Shown here: in pieces, positions 1 to 7,221 of the stretch
Layout of the letters: each line of letters opens with the position of its first letter
Position numbering within the stretch: position 1 is the first letter of the stretch
The notes under the pieces: model-generated
What the model was told of the DNA's origin: nothing
The model's database searches: none
What the model saw: only the letters and a program-made list of their open reading frames with translations
Assembly (NCBI GenBank): GCA_937926025.1
Contig: CALANQ010000228.1
Location: 1-18,896 of the forward strand
From: an uncultured Acidimicrobiales bacterium
GTDB lineage: Bacteria; Actinomycetota; Acidimicrobiia; Acidimicrobiales; Iamiaceae
Direction of reading: 5' to 3'
DNA length: 18,896 nt
Translations under genes and position numbers: made by a program

Positions 1-99
1 CCCCTCACCGCCCACGGTCGCAAGCGCCGCGCCCCCCTCCTGGTGCTGGTGCCGCTCGTCCCGCTGCTCCTCTCGGTCGCCCTCGCGGTCCCGTCCTGA
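1..99 (+). CDS. C-terminal end of an unidentified membrane-anchored protein (5' partial)
   Basis: Frame 1 is open from the first base to a TGA at 97-99 and encodes 32 residues. A basic stretch (GRKRR) is followed by about 20 hydrophobic residues rich in Leu, Val and Pro, and ends in VPS. This looks like a C-terminal transmembrane anchor with positive charges on the cytoplasmic side. The rest of the gene lies outside the window, so no family can be named. It would converge on the sterol desaturase-family gene on the opposite strand. The short length makes the call uncertain, but frame, composition and the stop just before a non-coding C-rich tract all fit. Confidence 0.45.
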   Translation, partial: PLTAHGRKRRAPLLVLVPLVPLLLSVALAVPS

Positions 100-113
100 G
101 CCCCCGCCGAGCA

Positions 114-151
114 CCCCCAACCCCAACCCCAACCCCAACCCCCACCCCCAA
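114..151. repeat. C-rich (CCCCAA)n tract, potential G-quadruplex on the minus strand
   Basis: Runs of four to five C separated by AA or A occur six times in a row. The minus strand therefore reads as GGGGTT-like repeats, enough G-runs for an intramolecular G-quadruplex. The tract lies between the end of the partial gene and the first 52-bp palindrome. Quadruplex formation is inferred from sequence only. Confidence 0.6.
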
Positions 152-203
152 CGAACTTCGTGTGGGGTCGGTTCGCCCGCAACCCGGATCCACACGAAGT
201 TCG
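152..203. repeat. 52-bp palindromic element, copy 1
   Basis: Two 14-nt arms, 152-165 (CGAACTTCGTGTGG) and 190-203, are perfect reverse complements separated by 24 nt. The element lies between convergent genes (partial gene ending at 99, sterol desaturase-family gene ending at 292). It shares arm sequence and overall length with copies at 225-276, 17157-17208 and 17478-17529, and the stem at 4197-4249 is related. It may work as a bidirectional terminator hairpin, although no T-tract follows, or may be a small dispersed REP-like element. Confidence 0.75.
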
Positions 204-224
204 ACGGGGTGCGGCCCGGCGATC

Positions 225-276
225 GCAACATCGTGTGGAAGCGGCTCATCGAGGAGCCGATGCCACACGATGTTCG
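225..276. repeat. 52-bp palindromic element, copy 2
   Basis: Arms 227-238 (AACATCGTGTGG) and 263-274 pair perfectly. An inner stem (CGGCTC at 242-247 with GAGCCG at 254-259) gives a two-level hairpin. Relative to copy 1 the stem has A in place of T, with the matching change in the other arm, so pairing is kept. It ends 15 bp before the stop codon of the minus-strand desaturase-family gene, which fits a role as its transcript end. The two copies lie only 21 bp apart. Confidence 0.7.
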
Positions 277-291
277 TCGTGTTGGGGTCGG

Positions 292-1476
292 TCAGGCGAC
301 GCCGGCGGCGGTGACGGTGGGGGTGGCGTCGGTCTCGACGACGTCGCCGTGCGCCACCGCCTCGGCCATCTCGCGGTGGCGGTCGTAGGCCCAGCCCGGG
401 CCGCGGAACACGAACTGCAGGCGGTCCCTCCAGGTGGTGGAGGCGGCCACGTCGCGCAGCATGTCGGCGTGCTCGTGGGTGGCGATCTTCAGCGGGTTGT
501 ACGTGTCGATGTTCTTGGTGAGCCCGTAGCGGACCGGTTCGTCCTCGCGCTCGAACGTGCCGAACAGGCGGTCCCAGATGATGAGGATGCTGCCGTGGTT
601 GCGGTCGAGGTACTGGCGGTTGGAGCCGTGGTGGACCCGGTGGTGCGATGCGGTGTTGAACACCTCCTCGACCGGACCGAGCTTCCCGATGGTCTCGGTG
701 TGGATCCAGTACTGGTAGAGCAGGTTGACGCCGCGGGCGGTCTCGATGGTGTCGGGCCGGAAGCCGATGGCCGAGAGCGCCCCGTACGGGATGAACATGC
801 CGAACACGTCGAGCACCGGCTGCCGCAGTGCCGTGGACAGGTTGTAGTGCTCGCTGCTGTGGTGCACGACGTGGATGGCCCACAGCCACCGGGTCTCGTG
901 CATGAACCGGTGGTTCCAGTAGTAGATGAAGTCCCATCCGACGATGGCGCCGAGGTTGGCGAGCACGCCATCGCCCAGGTCCCGGTCGTGGTTGGCGAAG
1001 ATCTTCTGCGCCGCGGTCTTCGACGCCCACATGGTGCTGGCGGCCAGCACGCCTCCGGCCACGGCGGCGACGCCGGTGGATGAGGCGATGCGCCGAGCCA
1101 GGCTGCGGCGGCTCCTCCGGTTGGTCGGGCGCGGGGCGGCGGCGTCCTCGGGGATGGTGCCGGCCTCGGGCAGCTCGCCCGCTTCCTGGCGGCGGGCCAC
1201 GGCGTCGGCCACGGTGGTGGCGACGGCGGCACCGAGGGCCCCGACCACCAGCGCCTTGCCGTACCGGCCCTTGCCGGGGGTGACCGGCTCCACCAGCTTC
1301 TTGAGCGTCAGCGGGGCCAGCAGGCTGCCCACGCCCATCGCCAGGCTGGCCAGCGTGTCCTCGCGGGTGTAGTCGCCGGCGATGGGGGCGCGCTCGGCCG
1401 CCTGCCGCTTGAGGTAGGCGTACTCGGCACCCATGGTGCTGAAGTACGCCGGGATGGCGATGACGGTCAGATCCAC
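292..1476 (-). CDS. Sterol desaturase / fatty acid hydroxylase family protein
   Basis: This 394-residue protein belongs to the membrane di-iron fatty acid hydroxylase superfamily, which hydroxylates or desaturates sterol or fatty-acyl chains using O2. The histidine clusters that bind the two irons are visible: HRFMH at about 189-193, HVVHH at 202-206, an extra His at 210, and HHRVHH at 278-283. Hydrophobic segments lie in the N-terminal half (for example VVGALGAAVATTVADAV) and around 215-240, as expected for a membrane protein. I chose the GTG at 1476 because GAGGGGA lies 5 nt upstream of it and because the resulting start, (M)DLTVIAIPAYF, looks like mycobacterial-type relatives as I recall them. 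An ATG at 1506 would add 10 residues. The gene follows the aminotransferase closely and is probably cotranscribed with it. The exact substrate is unknown. Confidence 0.88.
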   Translation of the reverse strand: MDLTVIAIPAYFSTMGAEYAYLKRQAAERAPIAGDYTREDTLASLAMGVGSLLAPLTLKKLVEPVTPGKGRYGKALVVGALGAAVATTVADAVARRQEAGELPEAGTIPEDAAAPRPTNRRSRRSLARRIASSTGVAAVAGGVLAASTMWASKTAAQKIFANHDRDLGDGVLANLGAIVGWDFIYYWNHRFMHETRWLWAIHVVHHSSEHYNLSTALRQPVLDVFGMFIPYGALSAIGFRPDTIETARGVNLLYQYWIHTETIGKLGPVEEVFNTASHHRVHHGSNRQYLDRNHGSILIIWDRLFGTFEREDEPVRYGLTKNIDTYNPLKIATHEHADMLRDVAASTTWRDRLQFVFRGPGWAYDRHREMAEAVAHGDVVETDATPTVTAAGVA

Positions 1477-1481
1477 GTGCG

Positions 1482-1488
1482 TCCCCTC
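1482..1488 (-). promoter_or_regulatory. Ribosome binding site deciding the desaturase-family start
   Basis: On the minus strand GAGGGGA stands 5 nt before the GTG at 1476. The competing ATG at 1506 has only a weaker AGGG inside the end of the aminotransferase gene. This supports the shorter protein. Confidence 0.6.
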
Positions 1489-1512
1489 GCAGAGCGTGGC
1501 GTCCATTCTGCC

Positions 1513-2688
1513 CTAGGGGACCGGGATCACCCCAGCGAGCCGGGCGACCGCGAGGTCCAGCCCGGCCGGGTCCGCGGTGGCGAACGACAGGCGCAGGCGG
1601 GTCGGGTGCAGCTGCTCCACCCCGAAGGCGGCGCCGGGGACGAACGCCACGCCCTGCTCCACCGCCGGAGCCAGCAGGGCGGCGGTGTCGGCGGTGGGGT
1701 CGAGGAGGGCGGCCCACAGGAACATGCCGCCGTCCGGGCGGGCGACGGCGAGACGATCGCCGAGGACCTGGTGGAGTGCACCGACGAGGTGGTCGGCCTG
1801 GGCGCGGTAGGTGGTGCGCAGGGTGGCGAGGTGCTGGTCGAGGAAGCCGGGCTCGGCCAGGGTGCGGTGGACGACCTGCTGGGTGAGGGCGCTGGTGTGG
1901 AGGTCAGCCGACTGCTTGAGGATGGCCATCGACCGCCGGACCTCGAGGGGCGCGACGGCCCAGCCGACCCGGAGCCCGGGGGCGAGGACCTTCGACGTGG
2001 AGCCGAGCGTGATGGTGCGGTCGGTGAGCGTGCGGAGCGCGACCGGTGCGGTGCCGTTCCAGCGGAGCTCGCCGTACGGGTCGTCGTCGACGATCCAGAA
2101 CCCGTAGCGGTCGGCCAGCTGGGCGAGGGCGTGCCGCCGCTCCCGCGACAGGGTGGACCCGCTCGGGTTGTCGAAGTTGGCGACCACGTACACCAGCGCC
2201 GGCCGCTCGCCCGCGGCCAGCCGGTCGGCCAGGACGTCGACCCGCATGCCGTCGGCATCGGCGGGGATGGCGGCCAGCTCGGCGCCCGCGGCGCGGAACG
2301 CCTGGAGGGCGCCGACGTAGGCCGGGTCGGCCAGGGCGACCAGCCCGCCCGGGTCCACCAGCGCGCGGGTCAGCAGCTCCAGCGCCTGCTGCGAACCGCT
2401 GGTGACCAGGACCTGCTCCTCGGTGGTGGGACCGCCGGCACCAGGGCCGACGCGGTCAGCCACCCACCGGCGGAGCGGGCGGTAGCCCTCGGTGGGGCCG
2501 TACTGGAGGGCGACCAGCGGGTCCTCGGCCAGCGCCGCGGCCGAGGCTCGGGCGAGCGCCTCGACCGGGAAGGTGGCCGGGTTGGGCAGGCCGCCCGCCA
2601 GCGAGACGACGCCGGGCCGTTCCGTGATCTCCAGGAGGTCGCGGATGGCGGAGGAGCCGGCGCGCTCGACGGCGAGGGACTTGACCAT
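1513..2688 (-). CDS. PLP-dependent aminotransferase, class I/II (fold type I)
   Basis: This 391-residue enzyme has the fold type I aminotransferase hallmarks. SLAGGLPNPATFP near the N-terminus is typical of 2-aminoadipate/kynurenine-type relatives. It also has TSGSQQALELL, the NPSG loop in VVANFDNPSGSTLS, DDDPYGELRW holding the Asp that contacts the pyridine nitrogen plus a Tyr, and the Schiff-base lysine in TLGSTSKVLAPGLRVGW (about K233). It should transfer amino groups between an amino acid and a 2-oxo acid in the cytosol; the substrate cannot be read from the sequence. The ATG at 2688 is chosen because the family N-terminus begins there; longer in-frame extensions would run through the divergent regulator. 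It shares a 27-bp intergenic gap with that regulator, which probably controls it, and leads into the desaturase-family gene. Confidence 0.9.
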   Translation of the reverse strand: MVKSLAVERAGSSAIRDLLEITERPGVVSLAGGLPNPATFPVEALARASAAALAEDPLVALQYGPTEGYRPLRRWVADRVGPGAGGPTTEEQVLVTSGSQQALELLTRALVDPGGLVALADPAYVGALQAFRAAGAELAAIPADADGMRVDVLADRLAAGERPALVYVVANFDNPSGSTLSRERRHALAQLADRYGFWIVDDDPYGELRWNGTAPVALRTLTDRTITLGSTSKVLAPGLRVGWAVAPLEVRRSMAILKQSADLHTSALTQQVVHRTLAEPGFLDQHLATLRTTYRAQADHLVGALHQVLGDRLAVARPDGGMFLWAALLDPTADTAALLAPAVEQGVAFVPGAAFGVEQLHPTRLRLSFATADPAGLDLAVARLAGVIPVP

Positions 2689-2702
2689 GGCTCGGGACTC
2701 TG

Positions 2703-2738
2703 GCAGAAGTGGACCATGGTGAACAGGTCCACTTCTGC
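2703..2738. promoter_or_regulatory. Candidate operator: perfect 13-bp inverted repeat at the mocR-type start
   Basis: GCAGAAGTGGACC at 2703-2715 and its exact reverse complement at 2726-2738 flank a 10-bp spacer containing the ATG of the regulator. The aminotransferase start is 15 bp away on the other side. A symmetric site in the only gap between a MocR-type regulator and the enzyme gene beside it is the expected place for autoregulation and control of the neighbour. Because it covers the start codon, the transcript may be leaderless, or translation may start at the GTG at 2743. Confidence 0.65.
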
Positions 2739-4155
2739 TCAGGTGGCCCGTTCTTCGGAGCGCGGCCGGCTGGTCGACGCCCTCGGTGCGTGGAACCACG
2801 GCAGCGGACCGCTGTACCGCCTGCTGGCCCGGGCCGTGACCGCCGCCGTCGAGCACGGCGACCTCGGCCGTGGCGCCCGCCTCCCCTCCGAGCGGGCGCT
2901 CGCCCAGGCCATCGCCGTCAGCCGAGGCGTGGTGGTCGCCGCCTACGACGAGCTGGCCGCCGATGGCGTGATCGAGCGGCGGAGGGGGAGCGGCACCTTC
3001 GTGGCCGGATCCGCCGACGTCGGCCTTCCTCCGGACCGGGAGGGGTCCGCCCTGTTCGGCCGGCTGGTGGCCGAGCCGACGCCATCGCTCGTCGACCTCT
3101 CGATCTCGGTGCTGCACGAGCCCCGCTGGCTGCCCCGGGTGGCCGTGGGCCCCGGCGACGTGGCCGAGGTCGGCGCGGACAGCCCCTGGGGCGTGCCCGC
3201 GCTGCGGGAGCGGGTCGCCGCCGACCTGACCGCCGACGGCCTGGCCACCCGGCCCGACCAGGTGGTGATCACGACCGGCGCCCAGCAGGGGATCAGCATC
3301 GCCATCGGCTGCTGGGTCCGGCCCGGCGACGTGGTGGTGGTCGACGACCCGACCTACCCGGGCGTGCTATCGGCCCTCGCCGCTGCGGGTGCCGTGCCCC
3401 GGCCGGTCCCCGTCGACCGCGACGGCGTCGTCCTCGCCGCCCTCGACGCGGCCCTGGCCGAGCGGCCCGCGCTGGTCTACCTCCAGTCCGGCCCCCACAG
3501 CCCCACCGGTGGCCGGCTCTCCGCCCACCGCCGCCAGGTCGTGGCGGGGTGGCTGGCCGAGCGGCGGATCCCGTTCGTGGAGGACGTGGCGCTCACGTCG
3601 CTGGACTGGTCGGGGACGCCTCGTCCGGCGCCGGTGGCGGCCCGCATCCCGGACCACCCGGGCGCGGTGGTCGGCTCGCTGAGCAAGCGCCTCTGGGCCG
3701 GGCTCCGCCTCGGGTTCGTGCGGGCTCCGGAACCGGTTGCGGCACGCATGGTGCGGGTGAAGGCCACCCACGACCTCGGCTCGTCCGCCGTCAGCCAGTC
3801 GCTCGCGCTGGCGCTCCTGGAGCACCCCTCGCTCGACCGGTCCCTCGGCCGCCGCGACGCCGAGCTCGCCGCCCGTGCCTCGCTTCTCGCGGACCTGCTC
3901 GCCGAGCACCTTCCGTCGTGGCGCTGCGAGGTGCCCGACGGCGGGCTGTCGTTCTGGGTCCGCCTCCCGGAGCCGGTGGCCGCCCGGTTCGCCCCGGTGG
4001 CCCTGCGCCACGGCGTCGCCGTCGCCACCGCCGACGGCCTGTCGCTGACGGGCGACCACCGCGACCGCCTCCGCCTCACGTTCGCCCTCCCCAAGCGCGA
4101 CCTCCGCCTCGCCGCCACCCGCCTCGCTACCGCCTGGTCCGACCTCACCCCCTGA
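2716..4155 (+). CDS. MocR/PdxR-type transcriptional regulator (GntR HTH fused to an aminotransferase-like domain)
   Basis: The 479-residue protein has a GntR winged helix-turn-helix at about 35-105 (GPLYRLLARAVTAAVEHGDL, LPSERALAQAIAVSRGVVVAAYDEL, IERRRGSGTFV). An aminotransferase fold type I domain follows from about 135 to the end. The PLP lysine is in VGSLSKRLWAGLRLGF (about K324), and the TTGAQQGISIA and SGPHSPTGGRLS segments are family-like. MocR proteins normally bind PLP or an aldimine as effector and do not act as enzymes. The segment VEDVALTSLDW keeps the Asp but has Ala where the usual VEDDYDSEF motif has Tyr. It is divergent from the aminotransferase gene, the usual layout. The start could also be the GTG at 2743, which would leave the inverted repeat fully upstream. 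Confidence 0.9.
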   Translation: MVNRSTSAQVARSSERGRLVDALGAWNHGSGPLYRLLARAVTAAVEHGDLGRGARLPSERALAQAIAVSRGVVVAAYDELAADGVIERRRGSGTFVAGSADVGLPPDREGSALFGRLVAEPTPSLVDLSISVLHEPRWLPRVAVGPGDVAEVGADSPWGVPALRERVAADLTADGLATRPDQVVITTGAQQGISIAIGCWVRPGDVVVVDDPTYPGVLSALAAAGAVPRPVPVDRDGVVLAALDAALAERPALVYLQSGPHSPTGGRLSAHRRQVVAGWLAERRIPFVEDVALTSLDWSGTPRPAPVAARIPDHPGAVVGSLSKRLWAGLRLGFVRAPEPVAARMVRVKATHDLGSSAVSQSLALALLEHPSLDRSLGRRDAELAARASLLADLLAEHLPSWRCEVPDGGLSFWVRLPEPVAARFAPVALRHGVAVATADGLSLTGDHRDRLRLTFALPKRDLRLAATRLATAWSDLTP

Positions 4156-4196
4156 GTCCGCCCGACCGCCCAACGCGCCGACCCCGCTCGACCCCA

Positions 4197-4249
4197 CCGA
4201 AGTTGGTGTGAAGATTGGTGCCCTGGCCCGATCTTCACACCAACTTCGG
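4197..4249. terminator. Large hairpin between convergent genes (related to the 52-bp palindromes)
   Basis: Arms 4197-4215 and 4231-4249 are perfect 19-nt reverse complements with a 15-nt loop, the longest perfect stem I found. It lies 41 bp after the regulator stop and 37 bp from the stop of the minus-strand acyltransferase, so it probably ends transcription from both sides, though there is no T-tract. The outer sequence CGAAGTTGGTGTG resembles CGAACTTCGTGTG of the 52-bp family. The two differing bases are compensated in the other arm. A G-rich stretch follows. Confidence 0.6.
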
Positions 4250-4286
4250 GTGGGGGGGCGGGCTGGAGGTGTCAGGCGGGTGGGTG

Positions 4287-5696
4287 TCAGGCGGGGGTGG
4301 GGGCGGTGACGGCGGTGTGGAGGTCGGCGAAGGCGGACTCCACGTGGCGGGTCAGCGCGGCCGGGTCGCGGAGGGCGTCGGCGAAGGCGAGGATGCCGAG
4401 GAGGAGGCGATCGCCGTAGCTCCACAGCATCACGTTGAGGCCGACGCCGTTGCTGGGCGGGCCGTCGATGAACAGGTCGGTGACCTCGCAGCCCAGCAGC
4501 GACCACGGCTCGGCGGGGCCCCGGATGTTGGAGATCAGCACGTTGGCGTCGACCAGCTCGTCAGGGCCCACGGCGCGCAGCCGATCGATGAGGGCCTTGG
4601 CGCCCGGCTCGCTGATGAACGGGGGCACGTGGTCGAGCACCGCCGGCATCAGGTCCGGGCCGAGGAGGGTGAGCTGCTCCTTGGCCTCCGCCGCGGTGGC
4701 GCTGATGGCGGCCAGCCGCTCGACCGGGTCGTCGACGTCGGTGGCGAGCGACGTGGTGAAGCTCCAGAACCGGTTGCCGGCCTGGCGGACCGGGGCGTCG
4801 GCCGGCTCGTAGGACACGGGGACGCTGGCCAGGAGCGGGAGCGCCGGTAGCTGCTCGCGCTCGGCGAGGTAGCCGCGGAGCCCACCGGCCAGCGTGGCCA
4901 GCACGACGTCGTTGAGGGTCACCCCCGCCGCGTCCTTGGCGTCCTTCACCGCGGCGAGCGGGAGGACGGCGCGGGCGTAGGCGCGGGCCGGGGTGAAGGC
5001 GTCGTTGAGGGCGCTGTTGGGAGCGGCGCCGCTGAACTCGGGGACGGCCACGGCGGTCTCCGCCCGGCGGGCCTTGACGGCGTCGAAGCCGCGCTTGGCC
5101 CGCAGCGCCAGCCCGGGGATGGACAGGAGCGCGGCCAGGTGGTCCAGGAACGCCAGCCAGACGAGCAGCAGCTTCGACGGCACCTTCTCGGGGCGCCACG
5201 GCAGGTCGACGTCGGGGATCGGGTCGGTGGGCGCGTCGGAGAACACGCGGGAGAACGTGGTGAAGGCGGCGACGCCGTCGGCGAGGCAGTGGTGGTACTT
5301 CAGGATGAGCGCCTGGTCGCCGCCGGGGAGGCCGTGGACGAGGGTGAGCTGCCAGAGCGGGTGGCGGCGGTCGAGGTGCTGTTCGGCCAGATGGGCGAAC
5401 AGGTCGTCGAGCGACTGGCCGTCCTGGAGCGTGGCCTCCCGCAGGTGGTAGTCCAGCTCGAAGTCGGGGTCCCGGACGGCCATCGGGTTGTGGAGCCCGA
5501 ACGGCACCGGGACGATGCGCCAGCGGAACGACGGCAGCTGGTCGAGCCGGGCGGCCACGTGGTTGCGGACGTCCTCGATGGTGACGCCGGCGGCGCCGTC
5601 GGGGGCGTGGAGGGTGCCGACGGCGATGGTGTTCATGGCCTGCTCGGGCTGCTCCATCGACAGGAACCCGGCGTCCTCGCCGCTCAGGCGGTGCAT
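4287..5696 (-). CDS. WS/DGAT-family O-acyltransferase (downstream gene of pair)
   Basis: The 469-residue protein is full-length for the wax ester synthase / diacylglycerol acyltransferase family, which transfers acyl groups from acyl-CoA to an alcohol or diacylglycerol. It starts with the classic MHRLSGEDAGFLSMEQ and carries the active-site motif HHCLADG (about H135-G141, second His catalytic). It also has RHPLWQLTLV and the C-terminal-domain motif LNDVVLATLAGGLRGYL. Later ISNIRGP and NVMLWSYGDRL fit the family end. The ATG at 5696 lies inside the last codons of the upstream acyltransferase (13-nt overlap) and has GAGGAG 8 nt before it, so the two are probably translationally coupled. The acyl donor could be CoA-bound or carried by the nearby synthase's ACP; the latter is inference only. 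Confidence 0.92.
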   Translation of the reverse strand: MHRLSGEDAGFLSMEQPEQAMNTIAVGTLHAPDGAAGVTIEDVRNHVAARLDQLPSFRWRIVPVPFGLHNPMAVRDPDFELDYHLREATLQDGQSLDDLFAHLAEQHLDRRHPLWQLTLVHGLPGGDQALILKYHHCLADGVAAFTTFSRVFSDAPTDPIPDVDLPWRPEKVPSKLLLVWLAFLDHLAALLSIPGLALRAKRGFDAVKARRAETAVAVPEFSGAAPNSALNDAFTPARAYARAVLPLAAVKDAKDAAGVTLNDVVLATLAGGLRGYLAEREQLPALPLLASVPVSYEPADAPVRQAGNRFWSFTTSLATDVDDPVERLAAISATAAEAKEQLTLLGPDLMPAVLDHVPPFISEPGAKALIDRLRAVGPDELVDANVLISNIRGPAEPWSLLGCEVTDLFIDGPPSNGVGLNVMLWSYGDRLLLGILAFADALRDPAALTRHVESAFADLHTAVTAPTPA

Positions 5697-6958
5697 GCGA
5701 TCAGCTCCTCGAGGGCCAGGACCATGCCGTCGACCACCTCGTCGGGGCGCTCCATGGTGACGGGGTTGCCGACGACGGTGATGTGGAGGTCGTCGTCGTA
5801 GCCGACCACCGTGATGTTGAGCCCGGTGTCGTCGCCGATGGGGCCTGACAGGTACACGTGGGAGACCCGGTGGCCGCCCAGCCGCCAGTCCCGAGCCGAG
5901 ATGCGCACGTTGGACACCAGGGCGTTGAAGTCCGCCTTCTCGGTGTTGCGGGCGCTGCGGTTCACCATGCTGCGGGCGGCGGGCCGGCCGATCAGCGGGG
6001 GCATGCGGTCGAGCCACTCCGTGAGGGTGTCGTGGCCCTGCAGCGAGAGCTGGAGCTTGGCCTCTTCGGTGCTCTCGTGGATGGCGAGCAGCCGGTCGCG
6101 CGGGTCGGCGATGTCGGTGTGGAGCAGGGCGAAGAAGTTGGCGAACCGGTTGCCCCACTGGCGCGGCGGCGTGCCGGGGGGATCGCCCGACACCGGCACG
6201 TTGGCGACCAGGGCCTTCTCCGGGAGCGCGTCCCGGGCCAGCAGGTAGGCGCGCAGGGAGCCGGCCACCATGCCGAGCGCCACGTCGTTGAGCGTGGCGC
6301 CGGTGGTCTTGCGGACGCGCTGCAGCTCCGCGATCCGCACCGTGCCGCGTGCGTAGGTGCGGACGGCCGGTCCGGGTTGGTTGATGATGGTGTGGGGTGC
6401 GTCGCCCATCGGCCGCGGGACCACGGCGGTGGCCTCCTCCCGGCGGGCCTCGAGGGTGGCGAAGATGGCCTTGGTGTCCTTGCCCATGCGGGGCAGCTCC
6501 CGCCAGTTGCGGGCCTGCTCCCGGGCGGCCTGCCGGAACAGGGTGCGCTTCTTCGGCAGGGGTGCGGGCTGGTGGGCGGCCGGGCGGGGCAGCTCGCCGG
6601 CAGCGTCGCCGAAGAGCAGGTCGAACGTGTGGAGGATGGCGGCGCCGTCCGCCACGGTGTGGTGGATCCGCAGGATGAGCGCCTGGCGGGTGGTGCCGGG
6701 GCCGCCCAGGCCGTCGACCAGCACGATCTGCCAGAGCGGGTGGCGCAGGTCGAGGCGGAGGGGCTCCAGCTCGGCCATGAGGGCGTCGAGCTCGACGGGG
6801 CCGCCGGGCGCGGGGAGGACGCGGTGGCGGATGTGGTCCTCCACGGCGAACTCGGGATCCTCGACCCAGACCGGGTGGTGGATGCGCAGTGGCACCGGCT
6901 CCAGCCGCCAGGTCCACGACGGGAGCAGGTGGATGCGGTCGCGCACCCGGTCGCACAC
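5684..6958 (-). CDS. WS/DGAT-family O-acyltransferase (upstream gene of pair; N-terminus interrupted by an in-frame stop)
   Basis: The intact part encodes 424 residues from a GTG at 6958. It has the catalytic HHTVADG (about H99-G105), RHPLWQIVLV and LNDVALGMVAGSLRAYL, and matches the downstream gene along its whole length. The family N-terminus is missing from this frame's start. Reading further upstream gives GFLFIETEEQ immediately after a TAG codon (7061-7063), and before that MLSGVERLGGSD from an ATG at 7099. The ancestral gene therefore began near 7087-7099, with TAG now replacing the Ala of the DAxFL motif. The result may be a truncated protein lacking the first 45 or so residues, a pseudogene, or a sequencing error. 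It leads a two-gene operon, overlaps the next gene by 13 nt, and is divergent from the synthase genes. Confidence 0.8.
   Translation of the reverse strand: MCDRVRDRIHLLPSWTWRLEPVPLRIHHPVWVEDPEFAVEDHIRHRVLPAPGGPVELDALMAELEPLRLDLRHPLWQIVLVDGLGGPGTTRQALILRIHHTVADGAAILHTFDLLFGDAAGELPRPAAHQPAPLPKKRTLFRQAAREQARNWRELPRMGKDTKAIFATLEARREEATAVVPRPMGDAPHTIINQPGPAVRTYARGTVRIAELQRVRKTTGATLNDVALGMVAGSLRAYLLARDALPEKALVANVPVSGDPPGTPPRQWGNRFANFFALLHTDIADPRDRLLAIHESTEEAKLQLSLQGHDTLTEWLDRMPPLIGRPAARSMVNRSARNTEKADFNALVSNVRISARDWRLGGHRVSHVYLSGPIGDDTGLNITVVGYDDDLHITVVGNPVTMERPDEVVDGMVLALEELIACTA
5705..5710 (-). promoter_or_regulatory. Ribosome binding site of the downstream WS/DGAT gene
   Basis: Minus-strand GAGGAG lies 8 nt before the ATG at 5696 and within the coding end of the upstream acyltransferase. 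It sets the start and supports translational coupling of the pair. Confidence 0.6.
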
Positions 6959-7099
6959 GTCGTCGCGGGTGAGGGGCGCGGCGTCGTCGGTCTCGGGGCG
7001 CAGCTCGATCAGGTCGACGCAGACGGAGGTCTGCTCCTCCGTCTCGATGAACAGGAACCCCTAATCACTCCCTCCGAGCCGCTCCACGCCGGAGAGCAT
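6959..7099 (-). other. Interrupted N-terminal coding segment of the upstream WS/DGAT gene (amber at 7061-7063)
   Basis: In frame with the acyltransferase, this segment reads MLSGVERLGGSD, then TAG, then GFLFIETEEQTSVCVDLIEL and on into the annotated protein. VERLGGSD-x-GFLFIET matches the family start (M)ERLSGxDAxFLxxET, so both sides of the stop are real gene sequence. The stop falls on the conserved Ala codon; changing a GCG codon to TAG needs two base changes. A GTG at 7087 would give the canonical ERL start. No strong ribosome site is visible before either candidate start. Confidence 0.7.
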
Positions 7100-7191
7100 G
7101 CCAGGCCCGGGACCGCTTCCGCACCGGTCGCGCGGTGCCGTCCCGTGCGGGGCTCGTCCGGGTGCTCCGGAGCGGTGCCGGCGACGGTCCT

Positions 7192-7204
7192 GATCCGCCG
7201 GATC
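7192..7204. promoter_or_regulatory. Short palindrome, possible regulator site
   Basis: GATCCG and CGGATC flank a single central C, giving a perfect 13-bp palindrome in the divergent control region. Its centre is 36 bp from that of the next palindrome. No regulator can be assigned. Confidence 0.3.
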
Positions 7205-7221
7205 GGTCATCGGTCGCGAAT

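Noticed and set aside
152..276. Possible CRISPR array from the two nearby repeats
   Set aside because: Only two dissimilar palindromes without regular spacers or cas genes; the other copies are scattered in the window.
1477..2715. Upstream extension of the MocR-type regulator by 413 codons
   Set aside because: The extension is the antisense of the aminotransferase and has no family similarity; the HTH domain begins shortly after 2716.
2689..3117. Upstream extension of the aminotransferase by 143 codons
   Set aside because: It runs antisense through the regulator's DNA-binding domain and is low-complexity; the family N-terminus starts at 2688.
4270..4295. A 15-bp direct repeat containing the stop of the downstream WS/DGAT gene, giving a second in-frame stop
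   Set aside because: Real but small; it only duplicates the stop codon region and implies no separate function.
7076..7089. A 14-base match (GAGCCGCTCCACGC) between the interrupted acyltransferase N-terminus and the 41-bp palindrome
   Set aside because: Here it encodes the expected family residues (antisense of VERL), lacks the palindrome arms, and could arise by chance in such GC-rich DNA.
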